Position numbers and translations under genes: made by a program
DNA from: Enterococcus diestrammenae
GTDB taxonomy: Bacteria; Bacillota; Bacilli; Lactobacillales; Enterococcaceae
Reading direction: 5' to 3'
Length of the DNA stretch: 46,377 nucleotides
Assembly: GCF_009933255.1 (NCBI RefSeq)
Contig: NZ_MAEI01000015.1
Span: 10,449-56,825, forward strand
Notes under the pieces: model-generated
What the model was told of the DNA's origin: nothing
The model's database searches: none
What the model saw: the letters and a program-made list of their open reading frames with translations, nothing else
Shown here: in pieces, positions 7,699 through 16,186 of the stretch
Layout: the number at the start of each line of letters is the position of its first letter
Numbering within the stretch: the stretch's first letter is position 1

Positions 7699-8883
7699 AT
7701 GTTCTATATTGGGATTGATATTGGGAAACGTTCTCATGTCGCTTCGATCATGAATGATGAAGGAAAGGTTGTTCTTAAAGGATTTTCTTTTCCAAATACC
7801 ATTGAAGGTGGAGAAAAATTTCTTGGAAAAATTCATGACTTTTCTTCTTTACCAGATGATTTTACTGTAGGTAGGGAAGCTACCGGTCATTATTGGTTAG
7901 CCGTTTTTTCATTCTTACATGAAAAAAATTTTTTAATCCATGTTCTTAACCCCATCCAAACGGATGGGTGGCGTAAAGGAACAGAGATTCGAAAACGTAA
8001 GAATGATATTATTGATTCTGTTTTAATTGCAGATCTGATTCGCTTCGGTTCCTTTGTTGAAACTACACTCTCTGACGAAAATATTTTTTCTCTTAAACAA
8101 CTTTCCCGCTATCGTACGTATCTAGTTGGAACAGCGAGTGACTTTAAACGAAAAATCATTGCTGTATTAGACCAGGTTTTCCCTGAATATGACACAGTTT
8201 TCGGTAAAGCAGGCGTTTTTGGTAAAGCATCAAAAGAACTTTTACTTGAATTTAGTTCTCCTGAAACACTCAATGAGATCTCTGCAGATACCCTTGCGAA
8301 ATTACTTAGCGATGCGAGTCGCAATCGTTTAGGGATAGAAAAAGCTAACGCTTTAAAAAATGCAGCTAGTCGGTCTTTTGGGATTACTTTTGCTCAAGAG
8401 ACCTTTACTTTCCAATTACGTTCAATGATCGAACAACTTAAATTTCTGGAACTACAGATTAAAAATACTGAAACTGAAATCAAAAAAATCATGGCTACTC
8501 TGCATTCTGTCATTGAAACGATCCCAGGGATCGGACCAATCAATGGCGCTACTATTCTTGGGGAAATTGGAGACATTAGTAAATTTTCCAATCCTACAAA
8601 ATTAGTCGCATACGCTGGGTTAGACGCAACTGTTTCTCAGTCTGGTCAATATCAAGCAACACATAATGTGATGAGTAAACGTGGCTCTCCTTATCTTAGA
8701 AAAGCATTGTTTTCAGCTGCTTTAATTGCAGTACAACATGATCCTGTTCTTAAAGCCTTCTATGAAAAGAAACGTTCTGAAGGGAAACACCACCTCACAG
8801 CTCTTGGAGCAGTTTCCAGAAAGTTATGTTACATCGTTCATGCGATTCTCAAAAAGAACGAACCTTACGAAATACGAATGTAA
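7699..8883 (+). CDS. IS110-family DEDD transposase
   Basis: A 394-residue protein starting at the ATG at 7699 (AAGGCGG upstream). The N-terminal RuvC-like domain shows the DEDD set: D7 in GIDIGK, E60 in GREATGHY, D103 and D106 in RKNDIIDSVLIADL. The C-terminal Transposase_20 domain has IPGIGPINGATILGEIGDI and the serine-bearing block MSKRGSPYLRKALF. The length and both domains are normal, so the recombinase is probably active. IS110 enzymes cut and rejoin DNA under guidance of the bridge RNA encoded just upstream. The exact IS name cannot be assigned by eye. Confidence 0.92.
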   Translation: MFYIGIDIGKRSHVASIMNDEGKVVLKGFSFPNTIEGGEKFLGKIHDFSSLPDDFTVGREATGHYWLAVFSFLHEKNFLIHVLNPIQTDGWRKGTEIRKRKNDIIDSVLIADLIRFGSFVETTLSDENIFSLKQLSRYRTYLVGTASDFKRKIIAVLDQVFPEYDTVFGKAGVFGKASKELLLEFSSPETLNEISADTLAKLLSDASRNRLGIEKANALKNAASRSFGITFAQETFTFQLRSMIEQLKFLELQIKNTETEIKKIMATLHSVIETIPGIGPINGATILGEIGDISKFSNPTKLVAYAGLDATVSQSGQYQATHNVMSKRGSPYLRKALFSAALIAVQHDPVLKAFYEKKRSEGKHHLTALGAVSRKLCYIVHAILKKNEPYEIRM

Positions 8884-9063
8884 CTCAAAAAAATACCTTT
8901 GCTTTCTCTTATTTGTTATGCACTTTTTATTATTAAATTTTGGACTAATTCTTTTATTCTTTACTTGACTTCTTATAGTTAGTCTTTCTTAACTATTTAT
9001 TTTGACTACTATCCAACTATACGTTATTTTAAGTGAGTTGTAAAATATCTTGTAACCACCAAT

Positions 9064-9120
9064 TTAATCTAAGGGATTGAACTTATCCAAGCTAGCTCGT
9101 ATTTCTTCTTCTGAATTCCC
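9064..9120 (-). pseudogene. C-terminal scrap of a tyrosine recombinase
   Basis: The - strand reads NSEEEIRASLDKFNPLD then stop. This resembles the last residues of short plasmid tyrosine recombinases such as the one ending EDEISETLLNFRLGF at 11438. Similarity stops at about 9113, where the toxin-like frame on the + strand begins. The fragment marks a deletion junction. It is only 16-17 codons, so the call is tentative. Confidence 0.3.
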
Positions 9121-10146
9121 GTAAATACTGTACAAACAGTTATAGCACAGGAGAATAAGTTAGAAGAACAAATTGAGGGTGACATCGAAAATGAACTTCC
9201 AAGTGAAATTGAAGTAAAAGATATTGATTTTTCAATAGCTACTCAAGAAATCAATGTTCAGGCAACAAGTAATGATGAGGATATTTCTGTTAATTTGGAT
9301 TTAAATTCTGACTCAGCATTAAATCTATCTGAGGATAATCTGACTATGACTAGTACATCTCAAGAAGAGGGATCGCAGGAATATAGTTTATTTTTTGGAA
9401 CAATAGAACAAAAGGAAATTTATGATGAGGCGATTCAAAAAGATGAAGCATTAATTGAATCTATTAGTGAAAAGTTAGAAGAAATTCCTGTTGAAGCTTT
9501 ATCAGAAACTGAAATAGGAGATGAGAATGTTAAAGAAGTTGAAGAATCTGATGAACTAAATCAAATAAAAAGTAATTCATTAGAAACAGAAAAAATTATA
9601 GAATCTGGGGAGTTAGTTTTATCTTCTGCTGAAGAATTAGAAAAAAGCCCAATTGTTGTAACTGATTTAGACACAAATGAATCTTTTGAAGTTAATCAGA
9701 CTGATGGTGTTGCGTCATTTGCTTTTGCAATACCGGCGGGCATTGCATTAACTACAGTTGTTGCAAAATCATTGCTTGCTACTGGAGCTTCACTAATTGT
9801 AGGTGGAGGGCTTGTTTTAAGTTTAGAAAGAATTTCTACTAATAGTAAAACTAGAAATAATAAATTTAACCATTTTAAAGTTTTAAGATTGAATAACAAG
9901 CTATATTCATCTGGGGGAGTTTCTCAAAAAACTGCTGTTGCTAGAATGATGGTGGGTGCAGATGTATGGTCTAATTCACAAAGTGGTGCAAAAACCGTAG
10001 CTAGTTCTACTTCATTACATTTAGGAGGTAAGAAAACTCCAATTGGTCCAGAGCGAGATAAAAATAAATCTGGATATTATAGACATTATCATACGAATCC
10101 TCGGAAAAAATCGGGAGGACATTCGTTTTATGGAGGACCGGCTTAA
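9115..10146 (+). CDS. 5'-truncated secreted toxin-like protein (SAR2788-like)
   Basis: The frame is open from 9115 but has no start with a ribosome-binding site; the nearest usable codon is the TTG at 9295. The first residues (VNTVQTVIAQENKLEE) look like the end of a signal peptide, so the true N-terminus was removed by the junction at about 9113. A long acidic region (to about residue 190) is followed by a hydrophobic helix (PAGIALTTVVAKSLLATGAS). The basic C-terminal domain ends RHYHTNPRKKSGGHSFYGG. The His/Tyr-rich GHSFYG tail and the overall plan resemble the SAR2788 family of putative toxins. The gene that follows starts 2 bases after its stop and may provide immunity. Enzyme activity is unknown. 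Confidence 0.6.
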   Translation: MPVNTVQTVIAQENKLEEQIEGDIENELPSEIEVKDIDFSIATQEINVQATSNDEDISVNLDLNSDSALNLSEDNLTMTSTSQEEGSQEYSLFFGTIEQKEIYDEAIQKDEALIESISEKLEEIPVEALSETEIGDENVKEVEESDELNQIKSNSLETEKIIESGELVLSSAEELEKSPIVVTDLDTNESFEVNQTDGVASFAFAIPAGIALTTVVAKSLLATGASLIVGGGLVLSLERISTNSKTRNNKFNHFKVLRLNNKLYSSGGVSQKTAVARMMVGADVWSNSQSGAKTVASSTSLHLGGKKTPIGPERDKNKSGYYRHYHTNPRKKSGGHSFYGGPA

Positions 10147-10147
10147 T

Positions 10148-10591
10148 ATGCAAAAAAATATAAAGAAAAATATAAAGGGAAATAACTATAAAAAATTATT
10201 AAATTGGGTTAGTGAGTCATCTACAGTTTTTTCTTTTGTCATTAGAAAAGATGTAGGAATTAGTGAAAATTCAATAATGCTAATAGAAAGACTTACTGAT
10301 TTTATCATTGACTCTTATCCAACCAATGAATGGTTATCCAATGAAATTGTAGATAGTCCAATTATGGGGCATATCTACTTTTATGAACTAAACAAAACCA
10401 CAAAAAATATTTTGTTAGAAGTTTCTAATTCTTTATTTGATTGGGGAGATGACAATTTAACTGATTTACCTGAAGATATAGCATTTTATGATGAGAAAAG
10501 ACATCCTGTATTGTATGTTAATGGGCATGAGAATTATGCTATAGTAAATGTTTCATCAGTAAAAGAGTATTTCAAACTGACTTTTTTATAA
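10148..10591 (+). CDS. candidate immunity protein for the toxin-like gene
   Basis: A 147-residue soluble protein. The ATG at 10148 lies 2 bases after the toxin-like stop and has GGAGG 11 bases upstream, inside the toxin gene. An in-frame ATG at 10130 is an alternative. It has no signal peptide or membrane segment, an acidic middle (SLFDWGDDNLTDLPEDIAFYD) and a C-terminal beta-rich part (HPVLYVNGHENYAIVNVSS). Immediate linkage to a secreted toxin-like gene, a similar AT bias and likely cytoplasmic location fit an immunity protein. No family is recognised, so the role is inferred from context. A strong terminator follows at 10779. Confidence 0.6.
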   Translation: MQKNIKKNIKGNNYKKLLNWVSESSTVFSFVIRKDVGISENSIMLIERLTDFIIDSYPTNEWLSNEIVDSPIMGHIYFYELNKTTKNILLEVSNSLFDWGDDNLTDLPEDIAFYDEKRHPVLYVNGHENYAIVNVSSVKEYFKLTFL

Positions 10592-10778
10592 AAGTCAGGA
10601 TTAACAGATAGTAAGAACTTAAAAGAGTCTAATGCTCAGTTATATATAATCAAAGACCATAATCTACTATTGTTAAATGTTTTTCTTAAAATTAATCAGT
10701 TTTTTCTTGTATTATTTTGAAATAAATTTAATAAATTTAATATCTAAAATACATGAAATTCTATAAAATCATGTATCA

Positions 10779-10809
10779 AGAATCCTATCCCTATAGGGTT
10801 CTTTTTTTT
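10779..10809 (+). terminator. terminator after the toxin/immunity pair
   Basis: AGAATCCTAT (10779-10788) and ATAGGGTTCT (10793-10802) form a 10-bp stem with a 4-base loop, followed by eight Ts. Confidence 0.85.
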
Positions 10810-10886
10810 ACTCCCCCCAAACACACGATTTAGTGTTATAATAACTATAATCATGTATTCGAACAGATTAAAAAGGAGGGATTGTC

Positions 10887-11438
10887 ATGGGCTATAATGT
10901 TCAGCCACTACGGTCGCAACAGGAGATTAATGATTTTTTATTTTGCCTGCGACGGAATAAAAATGCGGAACGTGACGTTTTCTTGTTTCTAATTGGAATT
11001 AACAGCGGTCTGCGCATGTCCGACATCGTTAAACTCAAGAAAAAAGACGTGATTACCTCAAAAAACCCGCGCATCGTGGAGCAAAAGACAGGGAAAACAC
11101 GCATTTTATACTTAAGCAGCTTACAGGACTTGATTCACGGCTATACCGCACCATTAGATCCGGAGGCTTACTTGTTTCCCAGTACTAAGGGCGGTCATTT
11201 AGAAGTCAATACGGTCTACCAGATGTTTCAAAAGGTCGCGAAGCTGTTAGGAAGGGACGATATCGGCACCCACACCCTACGAAAAACCTTTGGTTACCAC
11301 TATTACAAGAAAACCAAAGACGTGGCCACCTTAATGGAAATCTTTGGTCACAGCAGCGAGAAGATTACCAAACGCTACATCGGAATTAATGAAGATGAAA
11401 TCAGTGAAACGTTATTAAATTTTCGGTTAGGTTTTTGA
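10887..11438 (+). CDS. short tyrosine recombinase (Xer-like)
   Basis: A 183-residue protein; the ATG at 10887 has AAGGAGG 7 bases upstream. It has only the catalytic domain of tyrosine recombinases. Arg43 lies in GINSGLRMSDIVKL, HTLRKTFGYHYY carries the His and second Arg, and HSSEKITKRYIGI carries the His and nucleophilic Tyr. Such short enzymes on Gram-positive plasmids resolve multimers or swap DNA at a nearby site. It is a distant paralog of the integrase at 31639-32238. The sites it uses are unknown; the 55-bp repeats just downstream are one possibility. Confidence 0.85.
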   Translation: MGYNVQPLRSQQEINDFLFCLRRNKNAERDVFLFLIGINSGLRMSDIVKLKKKDVITSKNPRIVEQKTGKTRILYLSSLQDLIHGYTAPLDPEAYLFPSTKGGHLEVNTVYQMFQKVAKLLGRDDIGTHTLRKTFGYHYYKKTKDVATLMEIFGHSSEKITKRYIGINEDEISETLLNFRLGF

Positions 11439-11490
11439 TTGTATTATATAATAGATAAGCACAGTAAGACGGTTATAATCACCCACAGTA

Positions 11491-11520
11491 TTGGACAAAT
11501 CAACCTTTTTTTGGTATATT
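11491..11520 (+). promoter_or_regulatory. promoter of the tandem-repeat RNA
   Basis: TTGGAC at 11491-11496, an 18-base spacer, and TATATT at 11515-11520. Start expected near 11527, upstream of the two 55-bp repeats. Confidence 0.65.
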
Positions 11521-11526
11521 ATATAT

Positions 11527-11699
11527 ACAAATGAGAGCAGGCTCATAGTCAACTTGATATAAATCCGGAACATAAGGGTCCGGCGGGTGGCGAGCACCAA
11601 AACTAAACTCGATACAAATCCGGAACGTAAGGGTCCGGCGGGTGGCAAGCACCAAAACTAAACCTGTACAAAAGGCTGCTCTTTTGAGCAGCTTTTTTT
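11527..11699 (+). ncRNA. tandem-repeat RNA upstream of the PBECR4 nuclease (type III antitoxin-like)
   Basis: Predicted RNA of about 170 bases. It has a leader hairpin (ATGAG/CTCAT, 11531-11546), repeat 1 at 11551-11605, repeat 2 at 11606-11660 (51 of 55 positions identical), and a partial third repeat start at 11661. A strong terminator follows: GCTGCTC (11675-11681), TTTT, GAGCAGC (11686-11692) and seven Ts. Each repeat can fold CCGGA/TCCGG and GGTG/CACC stems, and three of the four differences are transitions in loops. A promoter, direct repeats, a leaky terminator and then a nuclease gene is the plan of type III toxin-antitoxin loci. The repeats could instead be recombination sites. Confidence 0.5.
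11551..11660 (+). repeat. two 55-bp tandem repeats
   Basis: Units 11551-11605 and 11606-11660 differ at 4 positions. They share the GC-rich core ATCCGGAAC..AAGGGTCCGGCGGGTGG, unlike the AT-rich surroundings. A degenerate third start is at 11661. Confidence 0.9.
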
Positions 11700-11726
11700 A
11701 TTGGGAAAAAGGAGCATTCTTCGCAC

Positions 11727-12293
11727 GTGGCAAAAAAAGAATACAAACGCATGTCTATAAAAGAGACAACCCAAATTACCAGACAGTTAAACGCGATTTA
11801 TAAGGCTGCCCATCTCTTACAAGAACATTTTGTAGATAAAAAAGTATCCTTTGTCGGAGAAGTCTCAACGGTAGCGATTATTTTTTCGACAACTAATTTT
11901 ATGCACCTCTGTGGTATTGATTATCGCAGAGGCACACACTTGTTTTTTCAAGATGCCTTAGACAGGAAAATAAATTTACAGGATATTCAAATCAAAACGG
12001 ATGGGACGACCTTTCAGAAATTACAAGTAATAGGTAGCCTTGATTTATTATTGGGGAAGCATATTTCTATTGTTGGCAGAGGTGTTTACTCTTCTCTTCG
12101 CTATGATGCAGCTATTCGAACAAGGAAAAAAATATTGGCTCTGTCTTTGAAACAAAACGGATTAATCTATATCCCTATCTCTTTGTTAAACCTATCATCA
12201 AAGGAAATTGGACCTGGACAAAAAGTTACTGGCATTTTTAGCGAGGATTTAACATCCGGGGAACTTAAAATGATTATGGAAGTCATCGATTAA
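11727..12293 (+). CDS. PBECR4-like nuclease domain protein (toxin candidate)
   Basis: A 188-residue protein from the GTG at 11727, with AAAGGAG 12 bases upstream. Conserved-looking blocks are FSTTNFMHLCGIDYRRGTHL (about residues 53-72), DGTTFQKLQVIGSLDLLL (91-108) and AAIRTRKKILALSLKQNG (129-146). These resemble the PBECR4 family (phage Barnase-EndoU-ColicinE5/D-RelE-like nuclease 4), a BECR-fold group predicted to cut RNA and found on mobile elements. It starts 27 bases after a strong terminator that ends a tandem-repeat RNA, so it would be made only by read-through. The family call is from memory of the motifs. The toxin role is inferred. Confidence 0.65.
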   Translation: MAKKEYKRMSIKETTQITRQLNAIYKAAHLLQEHFVDKKVSFVGEVSTVAIIFSTTNFMHLCGIDYRRGTHLFFQDALDRKINLQDIQIKTDGTTFQKLQVIGSLDLLLGKHISIVGRGVYSSLRYDAAIRTRKKILALSLKQNGLIYIPISLLNLSSKEIGPGQKVTGIFSEDLTSGELKMIMEVID

Positions 12294-12880
12294 TCATTAA
12301 TAGTGATATGCGACGTCATTTTGAAGTAATTATTCTATTTTGGGTTATAAAATAAAGCATTTTAAGACGATTTTAAATCATTCATGTGGGTTATTTATCA
12401 CGGATGAGCTTGAAATCGTCTTTTATACGTATCAAATTGAAATGTTCGGCATACAATCTATCGTTGTTACTACATTACCAATTGTCACTTGTTAAGGAAC
12501 TTGGATCCTTTCTAAACATTCCCTAGAGATAAATTTTACTTTATCCCTCCGTTAATATCCAATTTAAGCACCTTTCCGATTCAGGGTTAATTTGCATATC
12601 AAGTGCAGCTTGTGTTCTAGGAAGATTAGCCCTTTTAGTCCGGCTGATTTGACTTATGGATATAAGATATGGTCATAGCAAATAGACACTACGTATAGTC
12701 TGTTAATTTAGTGTCATTAATCGTAAGTTTTGACTAGCAAAAAAGACTTACCATATGTTTTTCTTGGCAAGTCTTTTTGCTTTACTTTATTTGAGATTTT
12801 ATCCATTCTATTGCAGAACTTTTAGCATTATTTGTTTTAATGTCCGGACTAATAGGAAAATTTTTATAATATTATTCGGG
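12294..12880. other. intergenic region with two terminator-like hairpins
   Basis: No gene was seen. AAGACGATTT (12364-12373) pairs with AAATCGTCTT (12413-12422) across a 39-base loop and may end the nuclease transcript. GCAAAAAAGACTT (from 12737) pairs with AAGTCTTTTTGC (ending 12780). Both lie between convergent genes. Confidence 0.5.
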
Positions 12881-15286
12881 TTAGATTCTCTTTTTAAAAA
12901 TGAATGCTGCTCCTAATACTATTAATGACCCTAGGACAGACAATGCAATATTTTTTGTTTCTCCTGTTTTTGGTAAAACTTTCATTTTTCCGTCTGAACC
13001 TTTAACCGTTGTATCTGTATTAACTGGGTTTTCAATTGGGTTTGTGTCTACTGGTTTGTTTGGTACTGTTGGTTTACTTGGTTCTGTTGGTTCCGTTGGT
13101 TCCGTTGGATCAACTGAATCAACACTGGATCCTCCTAATTCAAGCTCACCAAAGACCATGGGGTTTTGATACCCTTGGCCACTTAAATCATTCCATATAG
13201 CTACACTTTCTCTGTTTCCAGATGTCGCGTCATTTATTTGTAAGTCAAAACCAATGGCATCTCCTTCTTCAGGGTCTAAAACCTGCCATTTAATAGCCAT
13301 TTGCACACTGTATCCTGTAGCCGTTTGGGTCACAAGTGAACGCTCAATGGCCTGAGCCGTTGTTTCTCCAACAGTTTCTTCACCATCTGCATTCACCCGG
13401 TATTGACCATCTCCTTCTTTATATGAAGAGTCGGAATGACGAGTCTCACTAAGAAATACTTCTATCGAATCTTGCGCCCAGTCTTCTTCACCAGTCGTAT
13501 CAATAGTGCTATCATCGACTTCTACGAGAACGTATAGATAATCTTCATCCCAAAGAAGTCTCCCCACACCCGTGGCTCCTTGCCAAGCCATTTGATAACG
13601 ATTCACGTCTATAGAATCCGCTGCAGACCAAAGTTCATCTAACTCTTCACTTATTTCAGGGGTCCCATAAGTTGCTACAGTCCGCCTATTTTCCACTGGC
13701 ACATCCTCTGAAGCATAGGTTGCTAAAAAGCCTTCCGGGTCAATAACTGCTTCAAAGGCCTTTTTGGGCTGTAAGTCCCTATCAAAAAGAAGAGGACTAT
13801 TTTCCGATCGCCAACTTGTAGAATCGTTTAACCCCCAAAACGTTACTTTTGAGATTACGTCAGAATGCTCTTTGTACAATGAAAATAGCTTAGCGTACCG
13901 AATTCCCTGAGCAATTTCTTCTTTCTCTGTTAATTCCGAAGTAGTGTTTGCTGCAATATCCAACTCTGTAACACCTATTTCTACATCTAACTCTTTAAAT
14001 CGCTCTATAGATTTCCTGACATTATCTATAGAGGTTCCCATATTGTAATGTCCTTGCATTCCCACGCCATCAATTAAACGTTCACCAGGATGGTTTTCTG
14101 CATAATTTTCGTTAATTTCTTTTATCATATGATAAATAGCTGTGGCTTTATTTTGATTATCATCATTGAAGTCATTGTAGTAAAGTTTGACATCGTGCCA
14201 ACCGTTTTCATCTAGCACTTCCCTAGCTTTCATAAAAGCCAATTCAACATAGTCATCTCCAATGGCTTCAGCCCACTCTGATCGTCTTAACATGGAACGC
14301 CACATTTCAGGGTCACTTGGATTATCATCCATTGCTTCGTTTACTACATCCCATGAAATAACGCTGTCCCCGTATGCTAAAATGGTTTTTTCTATGTGAC
14401 TTTCCATATTAGCTAAAGCTTCTTCCCGCGACAATCGTTCTCCATCACTCGTATGTAGCCATTCTGGTGATTGCTGGTGCCAGACTAATACGTGTCCGTG
14501 AAGCAGTAATCCTTCCTCTTTCACTCTATCTACCAATCTTATTTGATCGGTAACGTCAAATTCCTGATTAGCGTTGTAAGATGATTCCGGCTTCATCGCA
14601 TTTTCACCAGTTACCAAATTATGATGCTTTTTAAGAAGCTCTAATCTCTGCCCACCCAAATCTGACATAGATACAGCATTACCTATTAAGAAGTAATCCT
14701 CATACACTTCCTTTATTGACTGGACATCCGATTGAGTTGGTGTTTCTATTTTGTTGCCAGTGGGGGTTAGAGTGAAATCGTCAATCATGTAAGAAACGGA
14801 ATCATTCCCTGAACTTTCAACGTAAACACTAATAAAACCATCGACTATAGAGTCGTATCTATAAGTCCCTTCTAAAAGCTTCCATGTATGAGAATCAACC
14901 CTTTGATTATCAATGGTCTGATAGCTAGCAGTATTCCCCTCTCCAATTTGAGTGGATAACTGTAATTCAGCGGATCCTTCGTCTACAAGTTTCACCCTAA
15001 CGGAAAAATGATATTCCATAGATTCTTCTACTAATTCACTAATTTGAAGCGATGGCCCGTTCCAAGCTTCTGTTCTACCAGTGACTTTTAACGCGTGCTC
15101 TCCTTCATATGCATCCTCATTTGTTTGTTCGACTGTTTCATTCTCACCTCTTGGTCCAAACCCTTCTGGCCCGTCTTCAAAAGTGATATGATAACCCTCA
15201 TCTGATTCAGCAAGGGAAACAGATGGAAAAGCTAATCCTACAAGTAAAGTGCTCAGTACAATGAACGTTAATAATTTAATTTTCAT
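12881..15286 (-). CDS. sortase-anchored GH10 endo-1,4-beta-xylanase
   Basis: An 801-residue secreted enzyme with AGGAGG before the ATG at 15286. In order: a signal peptide (1-26), a CBM22/CBM4_9-type xylan-binding module (about 30-175), a GH10 catalytic barrel (about 185-520), a CBM9-like module (about 535-718), a Pro/Thr linker with PTEP repeats, then LPKTG at 771-775, a hydrophobic span and KKR, the cell-wall sorting signal. The acid/base is Glu317 in WDVVNEA and the nucleophile is Glu441 in GVTELDIA. All functional parts are intact, so the protein should hydrolyse xylan at the cell surface. No other xylan genes are nearby, and the gene breaks into the 5' end of the next locus, which suggests acquisition by transfer. 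Confidence 0.95.
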   Translation of the reverse strand: MKIKLLTFIVLSTLLVGLAFPSVSLAESDEGYHITFEDGPEGFGPRGENETVEQTNEDAYEGEHALKVTGRTEAWNGPSLQISELVEESMEYHFSVRVKLVDEGSAELQLSTQIGEGNTASYQTIDNQRVDSHTWKLLEGTYRYDSIVDGFISVYVESSGNDSVSYMIDDFTLTPTGNKIETPTQSDVQSIKEVYEDYFLIGNAVSMSDLGGQRLELLKKHHNLVTGENAMKPESSYNANQEFDVTDQIRLVDRVKEEGLLLHGHVLVWHQQSPEWLHTSDGERLSREEALANMESHIEKTILAYGDSVISWDVVNEAMDDNPSDPEMWRSMLRRSEWAEAIGDDYVELAFMKAREVLDENGWHDVKLYYNDFNDDNQNKATAIYHMIKEINENYAENHPGERLIDGVGMQGHYNMGTSIDNVRKSIERFKELDVEIGVTELDIAANTTSELTEKEEIAQGIRYAKLFSLYKEHSDVISKVTFWGLNDSTSWRSENSPLLFDRDLQPKKAFEAVIDPEGFLATYASEDVPVENRRTVATYGTPEISEELDELWSAADSIDVNRYQMAWQGATGVGRLLWDEDYLYVLVEVDDSTIDTTGEEDWAQDSIEVFLSETRHSDSSYKEGDGQYRVNADGEETVGETTAQAIERSLVTQTATGYSVQMAIKWQVLDPEEGDAIGFDLQINDATSGNRESVAIWNDLSGQGYQNPMVFGELELGGSSVDSVDPTEPTEPTEPSKPTVPNKPVDTNPIENPVNTDTTVKGSDGKMKVLPKTGETKNIALSVLGSLIVLGAAFIFKKRI

Positions 15287-15321
15287 AAAATCCTCCTATG
15301 TTATCGCTTTCAATACTTTAG

Positions 15322-16173
15322 GTGTATGACAATACGATGAACATGACCATTGGAGAAATTGAGAATCGATTGTTAGGTTACTTGCACAGCACGGGTAGAG
15401 ATTATTCTGTAGGGTCAGAGGAATTGTCATCATACTTGTTAAATCAACTGTTGTCTGAAAATGATGAAAACTTAAAGACTGTAGATCAATATGATAATAT
15501 ACTAGCGTATGCCGCTGAATATATTTATAGAGAATCACTTCCAAGCATAAATGGTAAGCAACAGGATATCACAACCGTGTCTAGTTGGACTTTAAATGAT
15601 ATTCGAGATGAAGTCAGGACTATGGAGGAAGAAGCAACAAGTCAACCTATGGCTAGAGCTGCTTCGAGATCATTTACCTATGATAGAGTAAAGGCAGTAA
15701 ATTATGCACTAAAATATGCAAAGAACTATAATAAAAGTTATGTAAGCTTTTCAGGGTCTGGCGGGGATTGTACCAACTTTGCATCGCAAGTTTTGAGAGC
15801 GGGCGGTGCAAAAGATGGGAAAACCGGATATCCAACAAATTATGACTGGTCTTATTCTCAAACAAGTACAGGGGCAAAGGCATCTGTTGCTTGGATTAAT
15901 GCCAACACATTTCGACTATATTGGCAGATGAATGCGAAAAGTGTTACAAAGCACACAACCAATGGTGGGGTGTCCAAGAAAGCTGTTAAGGGTGATATTT
16001 TGAGTTATGTTTTGAAAAAGACGGGGCGATCTTGGCATAGTGCGATTGTTACAGGTAAAACGGGAAATGTACTTTATGTAAGTCAACACTCTTCTGATAG
16101 AAAGAACGATAACTGGGATAAAATCGGAATAAGTTTTAAAGAGAATGATGTATATGTAATTAAACCTGGCTGA
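15322..16173 (+). CDS. amidase_6-domain protein, probably 5'-truncated
   Basis: The open frame starts at a GTG with no ribosome-binding site and no signal peptide, 35 bases from the divergent xylanase ATG. Residues 115-283 form a putative cysteine amidase domain of the Amidase_6 type: YDRVKAVNYALKYAKNYNK, GSGGDCTNFASQVLRAGG (catalytic Cys) and RSWHSAIVTG (His). Such proteins are normally secreted and hydrolyse peptidoglycan or related amides. The N-terminal helical region keeps its sense but lacks an export signal, so the xylanase insertion probably removed the start. A lipoprotein gene follows 13 bases downstream and may protect the producer or be a partner. Confidence 0.7.
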   Translation: MYDNTMNMTIGEIENRLLGYLHSTGRDYSVGSEELSSYLLNQLLSENDENLKTVDQYDNILAYAAEYIYRESLPSINGKQQDITTVSSWTLNDIRDEVRTMEEEATSQPMARAASRSFTYDRVKAVNYALKYAKNYNKSYVSFSGSGGDCTNFASQVLRAGGAKDGKTGYPTNYDWSYSQTSTGAKASVAWINANTFRLYWQMNAKSVTKHTTNGGVSKKAVKGDILSYVLKKTGRSWHSAIVTGKTGNVLYVSQHSSDRKNDNWDKIGISFKENDVYVIKPG

Positions 16174-16186
16174 TTGGAGTGATAGT

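Larger units (their letters stand above)
7503..8900 (+). mobile_element. IS110-family insertion sequence
   Basis: Contains one DEDD transposase gene preceded by about 200 bases of structured noncoding DNA, as in IS110-group elements. These elements lack conventional terminal inverted repeats, and I could not fix the exact ends. The left end probably lies between about 7440 and 7505 and the right end within about 100 bases after 8883. Confidence 0.65.

Noticed and set aside
11427..11648. Frame on the - strand over the 55-bp repeats
   Set aside because: Created by the GC-rich repeats; no start signal and repetitive sense.
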